Source: Amphimedon queenslandica (lineage: Eukaryota; Porifera; Demospongiae; Haplosclerida; Niphatidae). Taken from it: a stretch of 20,526 bases of DNA. Below, one piece after another: positions 10,042-19,947 of this stretch. A program made the translations under genes and the position numbers. Every line of letters begins with the position of its first letter. Positions within the stretch are counted from its first letter, which is position 1. The stretch is from the NCBI RefSeq assembly GCF_000090795.2, contig NW_003546249.1:730320-750845 (forward strand), written 5' to 3'. Below the pieces are notes generated by a model, which was not told the DNA's origin, did not search any database, and saw only the letters and a program-made list of their open reading frames with translations.

Positions 10042-13000
10042 TTATTACATTTACAGTAATGAATAATTAAAATCAATCAATTAATTGCATCATACATGTA
10101 ATCAATAAAAGCACCACATGGCCCCTAATAATGGCTACTCAAGTCCACATTGGTCTCCAGTACTAGCTACCCAGGCCCATACTACACTCCCAGAGGAACT
10201 AGATGTANNNNNNNNNNGCACCCCAGCGCTAGGCTACGGCTATGGTTAGCTGGGTTCAGATATTTGTATATCTCCCAAAAACACACACACACACTGAAGG
10301 GATGAATGCTTTACCCTCGCTTCCAGCCTTCCACGCCTATGCGTGGGCTTGGGTAATAAATTAATAATGAAAATGATAATGAGTGTTAACTACAAGCATA
10401 CACCTCCTGTAGTGCATATTGCCAGTACAATTAATTTATCCAAATTAATTGACAATTACATGTACACTACAGTCGGGTGGAGTCAAGTGCTTAAGTGAGG
10501 TGCTTGTACTGTACTAACTCATACATGCATGCACTTAATACCTTTGTACTCATTTTTTGTTGTAATAGCCTGTACTGCATTTACATGTATGGTATTTGAT
10601 CAGTTGAATGTATACGTGTTTATTTCTTACTGAGAAAAGTCACTGAATGTAAAATAAAAAATGCCATAAGTAGATTCAAACACTCAACCCTTGGTTCTCA
10701 AGTCTGTACACAAACATTTAAGCTCCTGTGACAATCTAAATGCGGAAACAGTTGTACTGGAGACAATATGCATACATGTATTTGACACCTAGTGGTTTTC
10801 ATCTGCCACGTTTTATGTCTGAGTAATGCAGAGTTCCGTTGGCTGGCATGCCAAGTAGAGCTGCTTTGCCAAAAATATGTTTTGTTGTGTGGGACTCAGC
10901 CAATGAGAGGCTTAAAACACCTATTCTTCAATACAGCAACTAGCATGATATTTTGAAGACTTGACATGTCTGTCAGAGTTGGAACAATCAGTTTTTTACT
11001 CTACATGCATGTCACAGCCCAATGAGGAAAAGCAGACAAAGATTTTTGCACTATACATGTACTACAATGTGGGCTTCCTTAACTTTTTTTGACTAGAATA
11101 GTTTTTAACTTCAAATTGTAGTAACAAAATTATCCAGGAGAGCACTTGCTGTTTTACATATAACATGGTGGCCAATTATTATGCATGTACATTGGCAGAT
11201 GGCGTAATTGAGATACACCGTATATTCATATTCATTGCAAAGTTAATGATATTCACAAGCTGTTACTTCTCACTTCAAGGGGTTTATACACATAGTTGCA
11301 GAATATTAGTGATAGGTGTTTCTTTCAGCAGAGTGTTTATTCAAGCAAATCGGTATAAGATCTCAAACTGGCTTTATGAAGAAAGTCTGCATGCAACTTG
11401 TAGCACCTTCTAAATATATCTAAGGAGCTTTTTACAATGTAGAAAGTCTCAACTGTATGTGTAGTTGTGTTAGCATTTCAAACCACACCTACAATTATTG
11501 CTAAGTCTTCCCTTTCACCTTACCTCTGGTTATTATCAGTTGAGAAATAAGCCATGCAGCTAATATTAGTAGCTGAATTTATTCGTTGTTGTGTCAAAAG
11601 GTGTAGGAGTTACATCTGGTCAAAAGCTGATTATTAATAATGTTAGAACCTTTTGAGAGGGAGAGAGAGTTACAACAATCTGAAAAAAGAGACCAGGTAG
11701 TGGCTAGAATGTCACTTGCTACTGGAGTAAGTGAGTCCACTGTCAAATGAGTCACAAAGGAGTATAGAGCTAAAGGAGAGTTTAAGAGTCCAGAGAAGAG
11801 ATACATGTACATGTCTGTGAAAGACAGAGTACGTGTTTATCCAGATGACTTCAACTGAGATGCTATCAGAAGAATCATTCATGATTTTGATTTAAACAGT
11901 TACTACCCTACACTGGAATCTGTTCTACGGAAAGCAAGGTCAACTGGTATATTTGACAGTGGACGACCAACTCTTAGTAAATAAAGTCAAGGTCGACTGC
12001 TAGGAGAAGGCCAGACTGTTAAAGGAAGAGATGGAAGAGATTATAATAACTCTGGATGGTCCTGACAGTATAGTCGGTTCAAGTTGAGTTGTCACAGGAA
12101 GTAAATCAATTTTTGCTGGCTGGACCTTTTTCTGTTATAAAGTTGACAAAGACCTTGGATACGGAAGGTATCAACCTAGATTGAGGATGATGAAGAATAA
12201 CTAAAACCAAGAAGGCTGTAGACAGATGTAGCAGTATGTTTCCAGTAGCAAGGTCTGCTAGTTGAATACCAGCTTTTCTAGAGGACCTTATCTGTTTGCT
12301 TTTATTTTATAAATAAAAAAAACATTAATAGTAATGAAATGCAAATGATATTCATGAGTGTAATGTAGCCTACACGTAATGACTCATCATGGCGGCTCCC
12401 TTTGAACTAGAGTGGAAGAACCCATTCAGAACCTTCCAGAGTACCTAGAGACTCAAAAATTGGTACAGATTTTCGGAAGAACCTGTTTTGCAAGTATACT
12501 AAATTTCAGGTTGCTAGCAATAGTGATTAAAAAGTTATAAGGGCTGGTACTTGGGCAACTCAACTTGAACCGACTATAGTCATGATGAAGACGAAGTTGC
12601 TGGTGACTGCAGTGGTGAGGAGGATTTGGAAGATGATGAGTATGTGAGACTCCTTCACCGAGAGGAACAGTTATTGACACAGATGATGTTCTTAGAACAA
12701 AGGGAACAATAGACTCAGTGATAGCTACTCTTTCTGTCATTTTGTCAAGCCGCTCTCTGCTACTACTTCTACATAATGCCTTGCAATTAACTAATTGATT
12801 ATAACCCTTTACTTTATGCATATAACCATATTTTAATTTGCTATATCAGCGCGATGCATGCAAATAAATTGGTGACCAATAGTACATGTACCGGTACATG
12901 TATATAAAACAGGCTGATAAGCCAATATCTAGTATACCAATTTGTTGATAGGTGCATCTCTGGATTTTTATACGTCCACGACCATATGTACTTGCATTTC

Positions 13001-16000
13001 CATATTTCAAAATGGTGACATAGTACCTCTGTACAGTCAAGTTACTGAACTAAAATTTGCAAAGTGATTTTTTTTCCTAAATTTTTGAGATGAGGTATGT
13101 ATTAATTTTTGAGGGTACATGTATATAATATTGAATGGATTGACATATTAGATATGTTGTACATGCACTCTGAGTTTTTCTTAGATAGCAGCTAGTCATC
13201 AACATGATTGAAAAATTCAATATGCTACAAAATTTATACCTACATGTACAGTACATGTATGTATAATGTACATGTATGTACATTTGTTGCTTTTTTTCTG
13301 TTTTGTAGGTCAGTATTGGAGATCAATTGTTGTTTTTAAACAATGAGGATCTGTCTACTTTGGACTCAAAAGAATGTAATTTTATATTGCCATCTACTTA
13401 ATGTTTTAATTTTTTATTGACAGTGGTTACGAAAATTAGAGGGGCTCCTTCTCCTTCAACTTTTACTTTTTCTGATAGTGAGTAAGATCCACTTTATTTT
13501 CATGTACATGTAGATAGTCTATATGTACATGTACTTTTGCATGCACATAATTTGTTGCCCTTTCTTTACACATGCACATAGCCAACAGTAGTAGTAGCAA
13601 ACGCAGTCAACAGCACACAATAGCTCGACAATAAATTGAGCAAAGAACGTCCTTAACAGGCTTCTAAAAGCAAAGCATGCCAGTACTGATGAACTTTGAC
13701 AGTACAAACAGCCAAGAGTTGGAGCCTGAAATTTTTGGACTACTTTTTGAGTACTCATTGCTCTATCAAATGTGACTGGGCTGGGCCACAGTACCTCTTT
13801 GGCACAATGCAGCCAAGAGTAGTAAATATCTTTAGCTATATAATTTTAATGCGCTACTTATTTTTTATTGCACTGTACTGTGTTGTAGCACTGTACATTG
13901 TAGCTTTTACACTTTCAAATAATGTGATTTCATGCTTGTATTACAATGTACTGTACATGCACTGTATGTGGAATGATTTTTCTTAAAATTGTAATTATAG
14001 ACTTTGTTTAATTTGAATCTAGAAATTTTCATTTATGGAGATACATGCACTGTACATATATTACATGGCACATACATGTAACTAATGATGTAACCCCAGC
14101 AAACATGTAATTGTAGATGTACCTGTAAGAATGTCAGTTCACATTAGTGTTCATTCTTGAGAAGAAGTGGCTAGAGCTTTATTAAATTTTAATGGGTTTT
14201 TTTAAGTTTTTAGACTGCATGTATACAAGAATGAAGGAATTTAAAATGTTAAGTTTTTTACATGTACTGTATTGTATTTTCTGAAACAAATGCCTAGGCA
14301 TTTATAGCTTAACAGAAGAACAAATCATGAATAATAAAATAACAAATCATGAATAATAAAATAACAAATGCAAACTCTCAAATTTAAACCCATGAGCTTT
14401 AGATTTCTTGATTGCTGATAAACAGTTACACTATTTGGACTACCCTAAGCATTGCAGCACATGATATTGTATAAAATATGCATATTTGTAGTTGTAATAA
14501 TGTATACATGTACATCTATGTGTTATTTGAATTGGGCCCTTTTTGAGGAAATACGGTGACTAAAATTATGTAGAAAAAACCACTGAAGCTTTTTCACAAC
14601 TGATTAAACCATTACTACATGTACATGTAGATATTTACATGTGCTACACCTGTCAATTTCTGCAGCAGATGTGCTTCATTGTTCTCTTGTCTGTCAACTC
14701 TCATTTTAGTTCTAGCCACTGTACTCTTGCTTTGTTTGTTTGCCACACCTCCTAAATTTGTTCTGTGGATGCATAATGTGCAAATGAATTTTCTTAATGC
14801 ATAAAGTGTTATGCCAGATGATGGGTGAATCATATACTAGTGTATGTGCCCTTGTCAGTGACAATCTGTTTAAAAGTACTACTATTCCTGCTACAACCAC
14901 CAACTTATTACTCATATTTGCTGTTAAGACTATGTCAATGAGAGCACCATTGTGTAGTAGGTGGACTAGTTCATGATGATAATAGAGGGTATAAATAATG
15001 TATTTTAAAGGTTTTTGTAAGGCTTCTTGATTCTGTATACAGAACCCAGGAAAGTAAGAGTTGTACTTAATGTGTAGTACATGTACATGTATGCGAAATT
15101 TGTGTTGTGAGAAATTTTTATGGCCCAAAAATTTTGCAAATTTATCCAAAAATCTATGTCGTGGTTTCAATTTTTAATATTTTCTGCCTTAAATGGTCAT
15201 GTTAAACTGTATTAAATCATTGTTGCGGATTTTATTTTTGTAAATTTTGACTATATATTGCAAAATTCAGAAAACTTTTGGGAAGAGAAAGATTCTAACT
15301 ATATGGTAGTTTTTGCTATTTCATAAAAAAAGTTATGCTAGGGACAAAAAAGTTCATAATTTTTTATCTGCAGATGAAGAATTACGTGAGAAAGTTCGTC
15401 ATGTGTTGCGAAAGCAAGAGGAAAAAAGACGAAGAGATAAATTGTCTTCATCTAACTCTGAAACATCCATCAAGTCATCTGAACGTTCTCCTTCTCACCT
15501 CCAGACACACATTTCTAAGCGAACAATAGGCCATTCTCCTTCTTTGTCAGCTACAAAAGAGCTTGAAATTGAAACAAGTGTTAACATTGGTCAAAGTGGA
15601 GGTATTGTATATGTGCTGATTAAAACATAATTTTATGCACTTTTATAGAAATAGTGAAGATTAGAGGTGGTAAAATCATCAACACTACATCAGATGTACA
15701 TGAAACCGATAGTTTAAGTTAGGTCTACAATCTATATTCTTATAAAACTATTCCTCATTTTGTTTAGATGATCCTATTCAGTCAACTGAAGACAAAAGTT
15801 TAAAAAGTTCATGTAGTTCCGGATCAGTGATAGATGATAATAATATGCCATTAAATTCTGAGATCAAACCTATTCATGTTGCAAAAACTTCATCAAGTAC
15901 TGAAGGTTCCCCCAATGTTAAGAATACCGGTGCTTCAGCATTAGTGGATACCAAACAAAGTGAGTGTCTTTAAGTTGTAAATGTACATGTATGTGCTTGT

Positions 16001-18820
16001 ACATGTATAGAGAGAGATATTTTTACATGTGCAATGTACATTGTATGTGCTTCTTCTGATTGTATGTGTTGTCTTGAGCGATGTTTTCTTGTTATTCATA
16101 CAAAAATAGGTGTACTGTACATGTATGCACACATTTATTGTTTAATGATAGTAAAATACCTGAGGTTTAGTTGGTTTATTTATGCTTCATGTCTGCCCTC
16201 ATTTGACGTAAAATAACAATATTTAAATTAAGGTACAACCTTAGCTGATCTGTGCTTAGGTGAAACGGAGTGCAGAGAGCTCAAATGTACTTTTATTATT
16301 ATGCTGCTATTGCTATACGTGTATATTAACAATCATGGATGCTACACAATGTTCAGTGTATGTACATGTACATTAGTGTTGTTGTAGTACCATAATTTTA
16401 TATAGTTCTAGTACTAGTTCTAGAACTGGAGTTTGATAAAATTTAGTTCTAGTACTAGTTCTGGAACTTGAGTTTGATAAAGTTTAGTTCTAGTACTAGT
16501 TCCGGAACTAGAGTTTGATAAAGTTTAGTTCTAGTACTAGTTCCGGAACTAGAGTTTGATAAAGTTTAGTTCTAGTACTAGTTCCGGAACTATAGTTTGA
16601 TAAAGTTAGTTCTAGTACTAGTTCTAGAACTAGATTTCAATAAATTTTAGCTATTGTTCTAGTTCTAGAGCTAAGTTATAGTTCTTGTACTTGTTCTAGC
16701 AATAGAGTTTAATAAGCTTAGTTCTAATTGGAAATAATTTCTAAATACTACTTCTTTTTGCTTCTGCTGTGATGCTTTAACTGCTTAGCTTTGAACTGAA
16801 CAAGTATTCAAAGGTCTATTCATATACTTATGCATTATAATGTATGTCTAAGTAACAAATTCATACATTATTTGTTATTCAGTCTTTGTTATGTACTAAA
16901 ATATTTCACTGACAAATTAGTACCTTCTTTGTCAAGTAATATTGTTCTACAATTCTAGTTCCAGACTAGTTCTAGTACCACAAGAGAATGTACTTTTAGT
17001 TCCAGATTAGTTCTAGTACTGAGACTCTGGCAAAGTTTAGTTCCAGTTCAGTTCTAGTACTACAAGTGTTGTATAAGCTAGTTCTAGTTTAGTTCTGGTT
17101 CTTACATTGGTTGTAAAAATAGTACTAGTTCTAGTTCTTGGAACTAGAACTATGAAAAAAAGGCAGTACTAGAATTGATTTAGTTCTAGTACCAAGGAAC
17201 TACAACAACACTAATGTACATGTACTTGTACAGCCGAAGTATCCTCTCCAGTTCATAGGCTTACAGTTACCTGCATCATCTTACATCTTAGATACTGTTT
17301 TGTTTAGCATATTGCAAACAATAGGGACACCACAATACAATAGTTTGTCCTTGTATGATATAGAATTCAATTAAATACCGTAGGCCGGGTTCTGATTGCA
17401 TATCTAATAGATTGCGAATTTGAAAAAATAACTAGTTTGCGTTTCCAACAATTGTGAGATGCTAGCCTAGCTAGCCACACTCACAAGTTAAGTGATTGTC
17501 TTGTTTCTCTCCTTTGCCATCTAAAGCTACTGCCACAGCTTGGTTAACTTCCTTCAAGATGTTAGGTGGCATTGGGACTTGACTAGATAAGGTAATTTGG
17601 GCTGAAAATAGCACAGGATACCACTCATGATGCTGTAAAATGAAACACGTGTAGAGAAAATGATTGATAGGCATGGCGCTTATTAATTATTATAGGTGTG
17701 GCATTTATCAATTATTATTAATTACGATTCTTTTCATTGCGAGATGTATTCCAGACTCACAATTTGCAATCAAAACCCAGCCTACGGTAACAGTAGAGCA
17801 GATCATTCTGTACAGCTTCGTGTTCTCTCCTCTCTGCAAAGGCAAGAACATTTTTCATCATTGAGAAACGCTGCATATGAAAGACCTTGACATTCAATAC
17901 TTTAAGGGTTCATAGACATTTCATTTTTCTTGGTAGTATTTTCTGTATGCTTTGTTTTAGTACCGACACCTTTATCCCCCTATTTCTTACAATCAGTAAT
18001 TATTTTTCAATTGTAGTGTTAAATGACTGAAATTAAGGCTTACTCTTGTCTGAAAAATTTTTCATCTGATAGCACAATAAGCAAAGAACACATTTAAGAG
18101 TAAGAGGGGTATATTTTTGTCCCTAACTGTGGCCTGCATGGTCTCTGATGTATGCAAACGCATAGCTATTGGCTTAGCACTATCACAGAACTACGTGCAG
18201 CTGGAAGTTGATTTTTATCTTGATATGAGTACTTTGTGTTATACACACGTAACCAATTTGTTATAGTTGTAATGGCCAACCTTGCACTATAATATTTTTA
18301 GGCATTGTAGTAATAGACAATTTACTTAGCCTCTTTTCTGACACTACTTTGAATCTATTTGATGAAAACAGTCTCTCCCTTGGTCATTTAAGGTACACTG
18401 TATGCTAACTAGTATGCATGGGTGAGAGAGCTACATTGTAGATGGAGGCAAGCAGGGTGTGGTATCCTTGCACATAGTTTTGTAATTATCCAACATATAT
18501 ACTCTATAGGTCCCATGTTTTTGGGGTCTAAAATTTCTGTGATTGTGCTGAAAATTAGATATTGGTCTATTAAATTTTTTTGAATTAACCAACAGTTGTT
18601 GCTATTACAATGGCAAGCAGTAGTTTTTCATAATAAAATTTTTTTGAAATTTTAAACATTGAAAATTTAGGATCTATACAGTAATTATTTGTTTTGACAC
18701 TTGTGCATGCATGTATGCAGTTTTTGCTGTACTATGGCTGGTCTCTGTTAATCTATTTACATTGTAGGTGTTTTTGATACAAAGGTGGAGTCAGAAGATA
18801 GTACATCTTGTCAAAAAAAT
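8990..18820 (+). CDS. PDZ-domain protein, 3'-partial, seven coding exons in window
   Basis: Exons: 8990-9142, 13309-13375, 13424-13477, 15374-15601, 15649-15711, 15768-15959, 18768-18820. All introns are GT-AG and the frame is open throughout (270 residues). Residues 4-90 form a PDZ domain, a binder of C-terminal peptides: GSFGFSVMGG is the carboxylate-binding loop region, VVCSVEAGGPAA and IGDQLLFLN are the central strands, and DSKELVTKIRG is the alpha-B helix. Residues 92-114 are a charged, probably helical segment (ELREKVRHVLRKQEEKRRR). The rest is Ser/Thr-rich, without signal peptide or membrane segment, and looks disordered. A cytoplasmic scaffold or adaptor role is inferred from the domain only. 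The start is the ATG at 8990, but TTGATAG just before it could be a splice acceptor, so an upstream exon is possible. The last donor (GTAAGT at 18821) is intact, so more exons lie to the right. I cannot name the orthologue. Confidence 0.85.
10004..10036. repeat. (CA)n microsatellite
   Basis: 33 bases of uninterrupted alternating A and C. It will probably vary in length between individuals. A shorter tract lies at 10281-10294. Confidence 0.97.
10208..10217. other. Assembly gap (10 N)
   Basis: Ten undetermined bases, probably a placeholder for a gap of unknown size inside PDZ gene intron 1. The flanks, GATGTA and GCACCCC, do not overlap. Confidence 0.99.
10645..10740 (-). repeat. Degenerate tRNA-like repeat, third copy
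   Basis: An A-rich stretch (about 10650-10662) is followed by AGATTCAAACACT. On the minus strand this contains GTTTGAATCT, a damaged B box. The arrangement matches the tRNA-like regions at 1104-1187 and 14380-14455. No clear TIRs are found around it. Confidence 0.35.
11640..11984 (+). pseudogene. Decayed Tc1/mariner-IS630-like transposase, N-terminal part
   Basis: One frame gives 114 codons plus a final stop, with two internal TGA codons at 11748-11750 and 11856-11858. Residues 20-36 (VVARMSLATGVSESTVK) look like a helix-turn-helix. They are followed by KGEFKSPEKR, then PDDFN and DAIRRIIHDF. This order (HTH, Pro/Lys linker, a D-F-x-A-I-R-R helix, then YPTLESVL and GRPTL) is what I know from the N-terminal region of IS630/Tc1-like transposases in animal genomes. 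Arg is expected at both TGA codons, and CGA to TGA is the change made by CpG deamination. The catalytic DDE domain is not present in readable form. This is a dead relic inside PDZ gene intron 1. Confidence 0.6.
12016..12712 (+). pseudogene. Acidic coding-like fragment split by a MITE
   Basis: From about 12007 one frame reads EKARLLKEEMEEIIITLDGP up to 12070, where an inverted-repeat element begins. Resuming after the second TA (12577-12578) with one TA copy kept, the same frame continues HDEDEVAGDCSGEEDLEDD, then YVRLLHREEQLL, and stops with TAG at 12710-12712. Intact reading on both sides of the insertion argues that this was coding when the element arrived. It could be the downstream part of the neighbouring transposase relic after a one-base shift, or a separate cellular fragment. 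I do not recognise a family. Confidence 0.4.
12071..12576. mobile_element. TATAGTCGG-GTTGAGTT MITE inserted in a reading frame
   Basis: TAGTCGGTTCAAGTTGAGTT (12071-12090) faces its exact reverse complement (12557-12576), flanked by TA duplications at 12069-12070 and 12577-12578. It is 506 bp and non-coding. On its minus strand it shares a series of words (ATAACTTTTTA, GGTTCTTCCGAAAA, GAGTCTCTAGGTACTCTGG) with the element at 4635-5667. Confidence 0.85.
14319..14369 (+). repeat. 22-bp tandem duplication
   Basis: Two identical copies of a 22-bp unit beginning AACAAATCATGAATAATA lie head to tail, followed by a partial third (AACAAAT). They sit inside the 14272-14556 element, next to its tRNA-like part. 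Confidence 0.9.
14380..14455 (-). repeat. Degenerate tRNA-like segment in a MITE
   Basis: On the minus strand, GGGTAGTCCAAATAG corresponds to the A-box region of the copy at 1104-1187 (CAGTAGTCTAATGG). GGGTTTAAATTTG corresponds to the B box, with its CG changed to TA. It cannot be a functional tRNA. Confidence 0.4.
16374..17213. mobile_element. Non-autonomous hAT-like element with internal minisatellite
   Basis: The ends TTAGTGTTGTTGTAGT near 16373-16388 and ACTACAACAACACTA near 17199-17213 are exact inverted repeats. The element is flanked on both sides by the 8-bp word ATGTACAT (16366-16373 and 17214-17221). An 8-bp duplication and a TAGTGTTG-like terminus fit the hAT superfamily. The duplication is itself a palindrome common in this window, so it is weaker evidence than usual. 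The 840-bp interior is built from many TAGTTCTAGTACTAGTTC-like words and has no transposase. Confidence 0.65.
16404..16648 (+). repeat. Six-copy 41-bp tandem repeat inside the hAT-like element
   Basis: Six consecutive units begin AGTTCTAGTACTAGTTC and continue with GAACTAGAGTTTGATAAA. Two middle copies (16486-16526, 16527-16567) are identical. More degenerate pieces continue to about 16730 and again at 16950-17190. The core TAGTTCTAGTACTAG is itself near-palindromic. Confidence 0.9.
17471..17870 (-). pseudogene. Possible minus-strand gene fragment (two coding-like stretches)
   Basis: Stretch A (17870-17761) follows an acceptor CATATGCAG and reads RFSMMKNVLAFAERREHEAV then QNDLLYCYRRLGFDCKL, ending at a good donor GTGAGT. 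Stretch B (17632-17471) follows the acceptor TTTTACAG and reads HHEWYPVLFSAQITLSSQVP, then NILKEVNQAVAVALDGKGEK, ending in TAG. Both look coding and have plausible splice signals. However, A ends in phase 2 while B needs phase 0, so they do not join in frame. This could be a decayed gene copy, a transposon fragment, or exons whose middle part I have missed. No family is recognised. The opposite strand of A is also open. Confidence 0.3.
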
Positions 18821-19320
18821 GTAAGTTGGAAACTGTTCTTTTATTGTCATTATGTGAATTTTACTATTGATTTTGTAACAATGCATTACATTTCGCAAAG
18901 TCAAGATGCCCTTTAAAATGCTCAATTTCATAATTGTAATTGAATTAATCAATATATATAGTAGCAATCAGTAAGGGATTATGTTTCTATAGGGACAGAG
19001 TATTTCAAATCAGTAGTACATTTACTTGTACATGTAAATGCATCCTTACCTTTATGCGTAAAATGTGTGCACACAAATATTTGTACCATATGAATGTCGT
19101 CTTGATGTTATCTTAACTAATAAAAGATGAAAATTTTGGACATGATGCAAACAGTAGCAAGAGTACAAAATACCAGGAGCCCTTAAAGAGGCAGTGCTAT
19201 TTCATGCTATTGAAATCTATTTCAATCCCACTAGCCCAAAAAATCGAAGTGGGTATGTCTAATTGACTTACATTAATGTTCATTGAAAGTGGTTTCATTT
19301 GGCCAAGGTATCTGAAGATA
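18821..19320 (+). other. PDZ gene intron 7, beginning
   Basis: Starts at the strong donor GTAAGT after exon 7. No in-phase following exon is recognised before the right edge. A stretch at 19128-19260 is open but lacks a convincing acceptor and fails the required phase. Confidence 0.5.
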
Positions 19321-19322
19321 TA

Positions 19323-19533
19323 CTGTATTTTCAGATATTTTCACATTGCTAAATTTTTGCAAATCTTGCGTTTGTAAGGTGTCACGAAATAAAATTTTTG
19401 AGAATAGCTTGCAAACTCAACGACGTGGCAATAAAGATGCAGAATTTCACGATTTTTATTTTCACGACAGAGCAAAAAAAAACCCTAAATCCGCAAAAAA
19501 ATTTGGCTGCTCAGAAATTTTCCAGTATTATGG
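19323..19533. mobile_element. Probable decayed TACCGTA-type MITE
   Basis: TACTGTATTTTCAG at 19321-19334 and TACTGG-like sequence in the reverse complement of 19515-19535 (TACCATAATACTGG) form a loose inverted pair at TA sites. The interior has words such as TTTTTGCAAA, CACGAAATAAAA and TTTTCACGACA, typical of this repeat group. The 95-codon open frame over it is element sequence. Confidence 0.4.
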
Positions 19534-19947
19534 TATTTCCCAAGTTTTTACAAACTTTTGTGTAAACAAGAAGAGAATGTCGGTGGGTCTTAAGATAATA
19601 ACTGTGAAACTCATATTCGATACATTTCTATAATATACCTCATACATGAGGAAGAGATGCATTTACAACATTTGATATTAATATTGTCAACGTTTCTTAA
19701 GTTTATATCTTACATTATATTCTACGGAGCAGTACATTTTGTGTTCTTGACACCTATTAGGGTTTTCATGTTATATGACATGTGCCCTACCTGCACTTTA
19801 TTTGTACATGTTCTGTGTACATTGTACCACTACCATTTAGATGTATGGGTGAATTTTATGGAGTCTAATTAGGTATGTTTTGAGTACTGTACATGTGTAG
19901 TTTTTTGGATTTAATATAATAATTATACATGTACAGTATACATTATA

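Larger units (their letters stand above)
9143..13308 (+). other. PDZ gene intron 1 (4166 bp), repeat-filled
   Basis: Bounded by donor GTATTT at 9143 and acceptor TTTTGTAG at 13308. It contains two CA tracts, a sequencing gap, a tRNA-like repeat, a decayed transposase and an inverted-repeat element. The stretches 9200-10000, 10740-11620 and 12730-13300 hold nothing further that I can identify. Confidence 0.75.
14272..14556. mobile_element. TACCGTATTTCC-type MITE with tRNA-like segment, decayed copy
   Basis: The left end TTGTATTTTCTGAAA (14272-14286, after TA) pairs with the reverse complement of the right end, CCGTATTTCCTCAAA. The right flank is TG where TA is expected. Inside are AATGCCTAGGCATTTATA, close to the right arm of the element at 8283-8684, a 22-bp duplication, and a minus-strand tRNA-like segment at about 14380-14455. 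Confidence 0.55.
13478..15373 (+). other. PDZ gene intron 3 (1896 bp)
   Basis: Bounded by donor GTGAGT at 13478 and acceptor TCTGCAG at 15373. It contains the element at 14272-14556 and several TACATGTA palindromes. A 152-codon stop-free minus-strand stretch (15170-14712) has no recognised motif. Elsewhere I see nothing. Confidence 0.7.
15960..18767 (+). other. PDZ gene intron 6 (2808 bp)
   Basis: Bounded by donor GTGAGT at 15960 and acceptor CATTGTAG at 18767. It contains the hAT-like element at 16374-17213 and two minus-strand coding-like stretches at 17471-17870. The part from 17890 to 18767 shows no recognised gene or repeat. Confidence 0.7.

Noticed and set aside
12453..12821. 122-codon minus-strand open frame
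   Set aside because: It runs across the end of the 12071-12576 element and antisense to the acidic plus-strand frame, so it is a shadow.
14712..15170. 152-codon minus-strand open frame, the longest in the window
   Set aside because: No domain or conserved motif is recognised, the opposite strand is also open for over 40 codons in part of it, and it lies in a PDZ gene intron. It could be an old element fragment; a protein search would decide.
16404..17190. CRISPR-like array
   Set aside because: The 41-bp units are contiguous tandem repeats without unique spacers, in a eukaryotic intron within a transposon-like element.
19128..19260. Possible eighth exon of the PDZ gene
   Set aside because: The open frame (ENFGHDANSSKSTKYQ) resembles the Ser-rich tail, but the preceding sequence is a poor acceptor and would not join in phase 0 after exon 7.
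19346..19633. 95-codon open frame with Lys/Asn/Phe-rich product
   Set aside because: It starts inside the probable decayed element at 19323-19533 and has no family motif.
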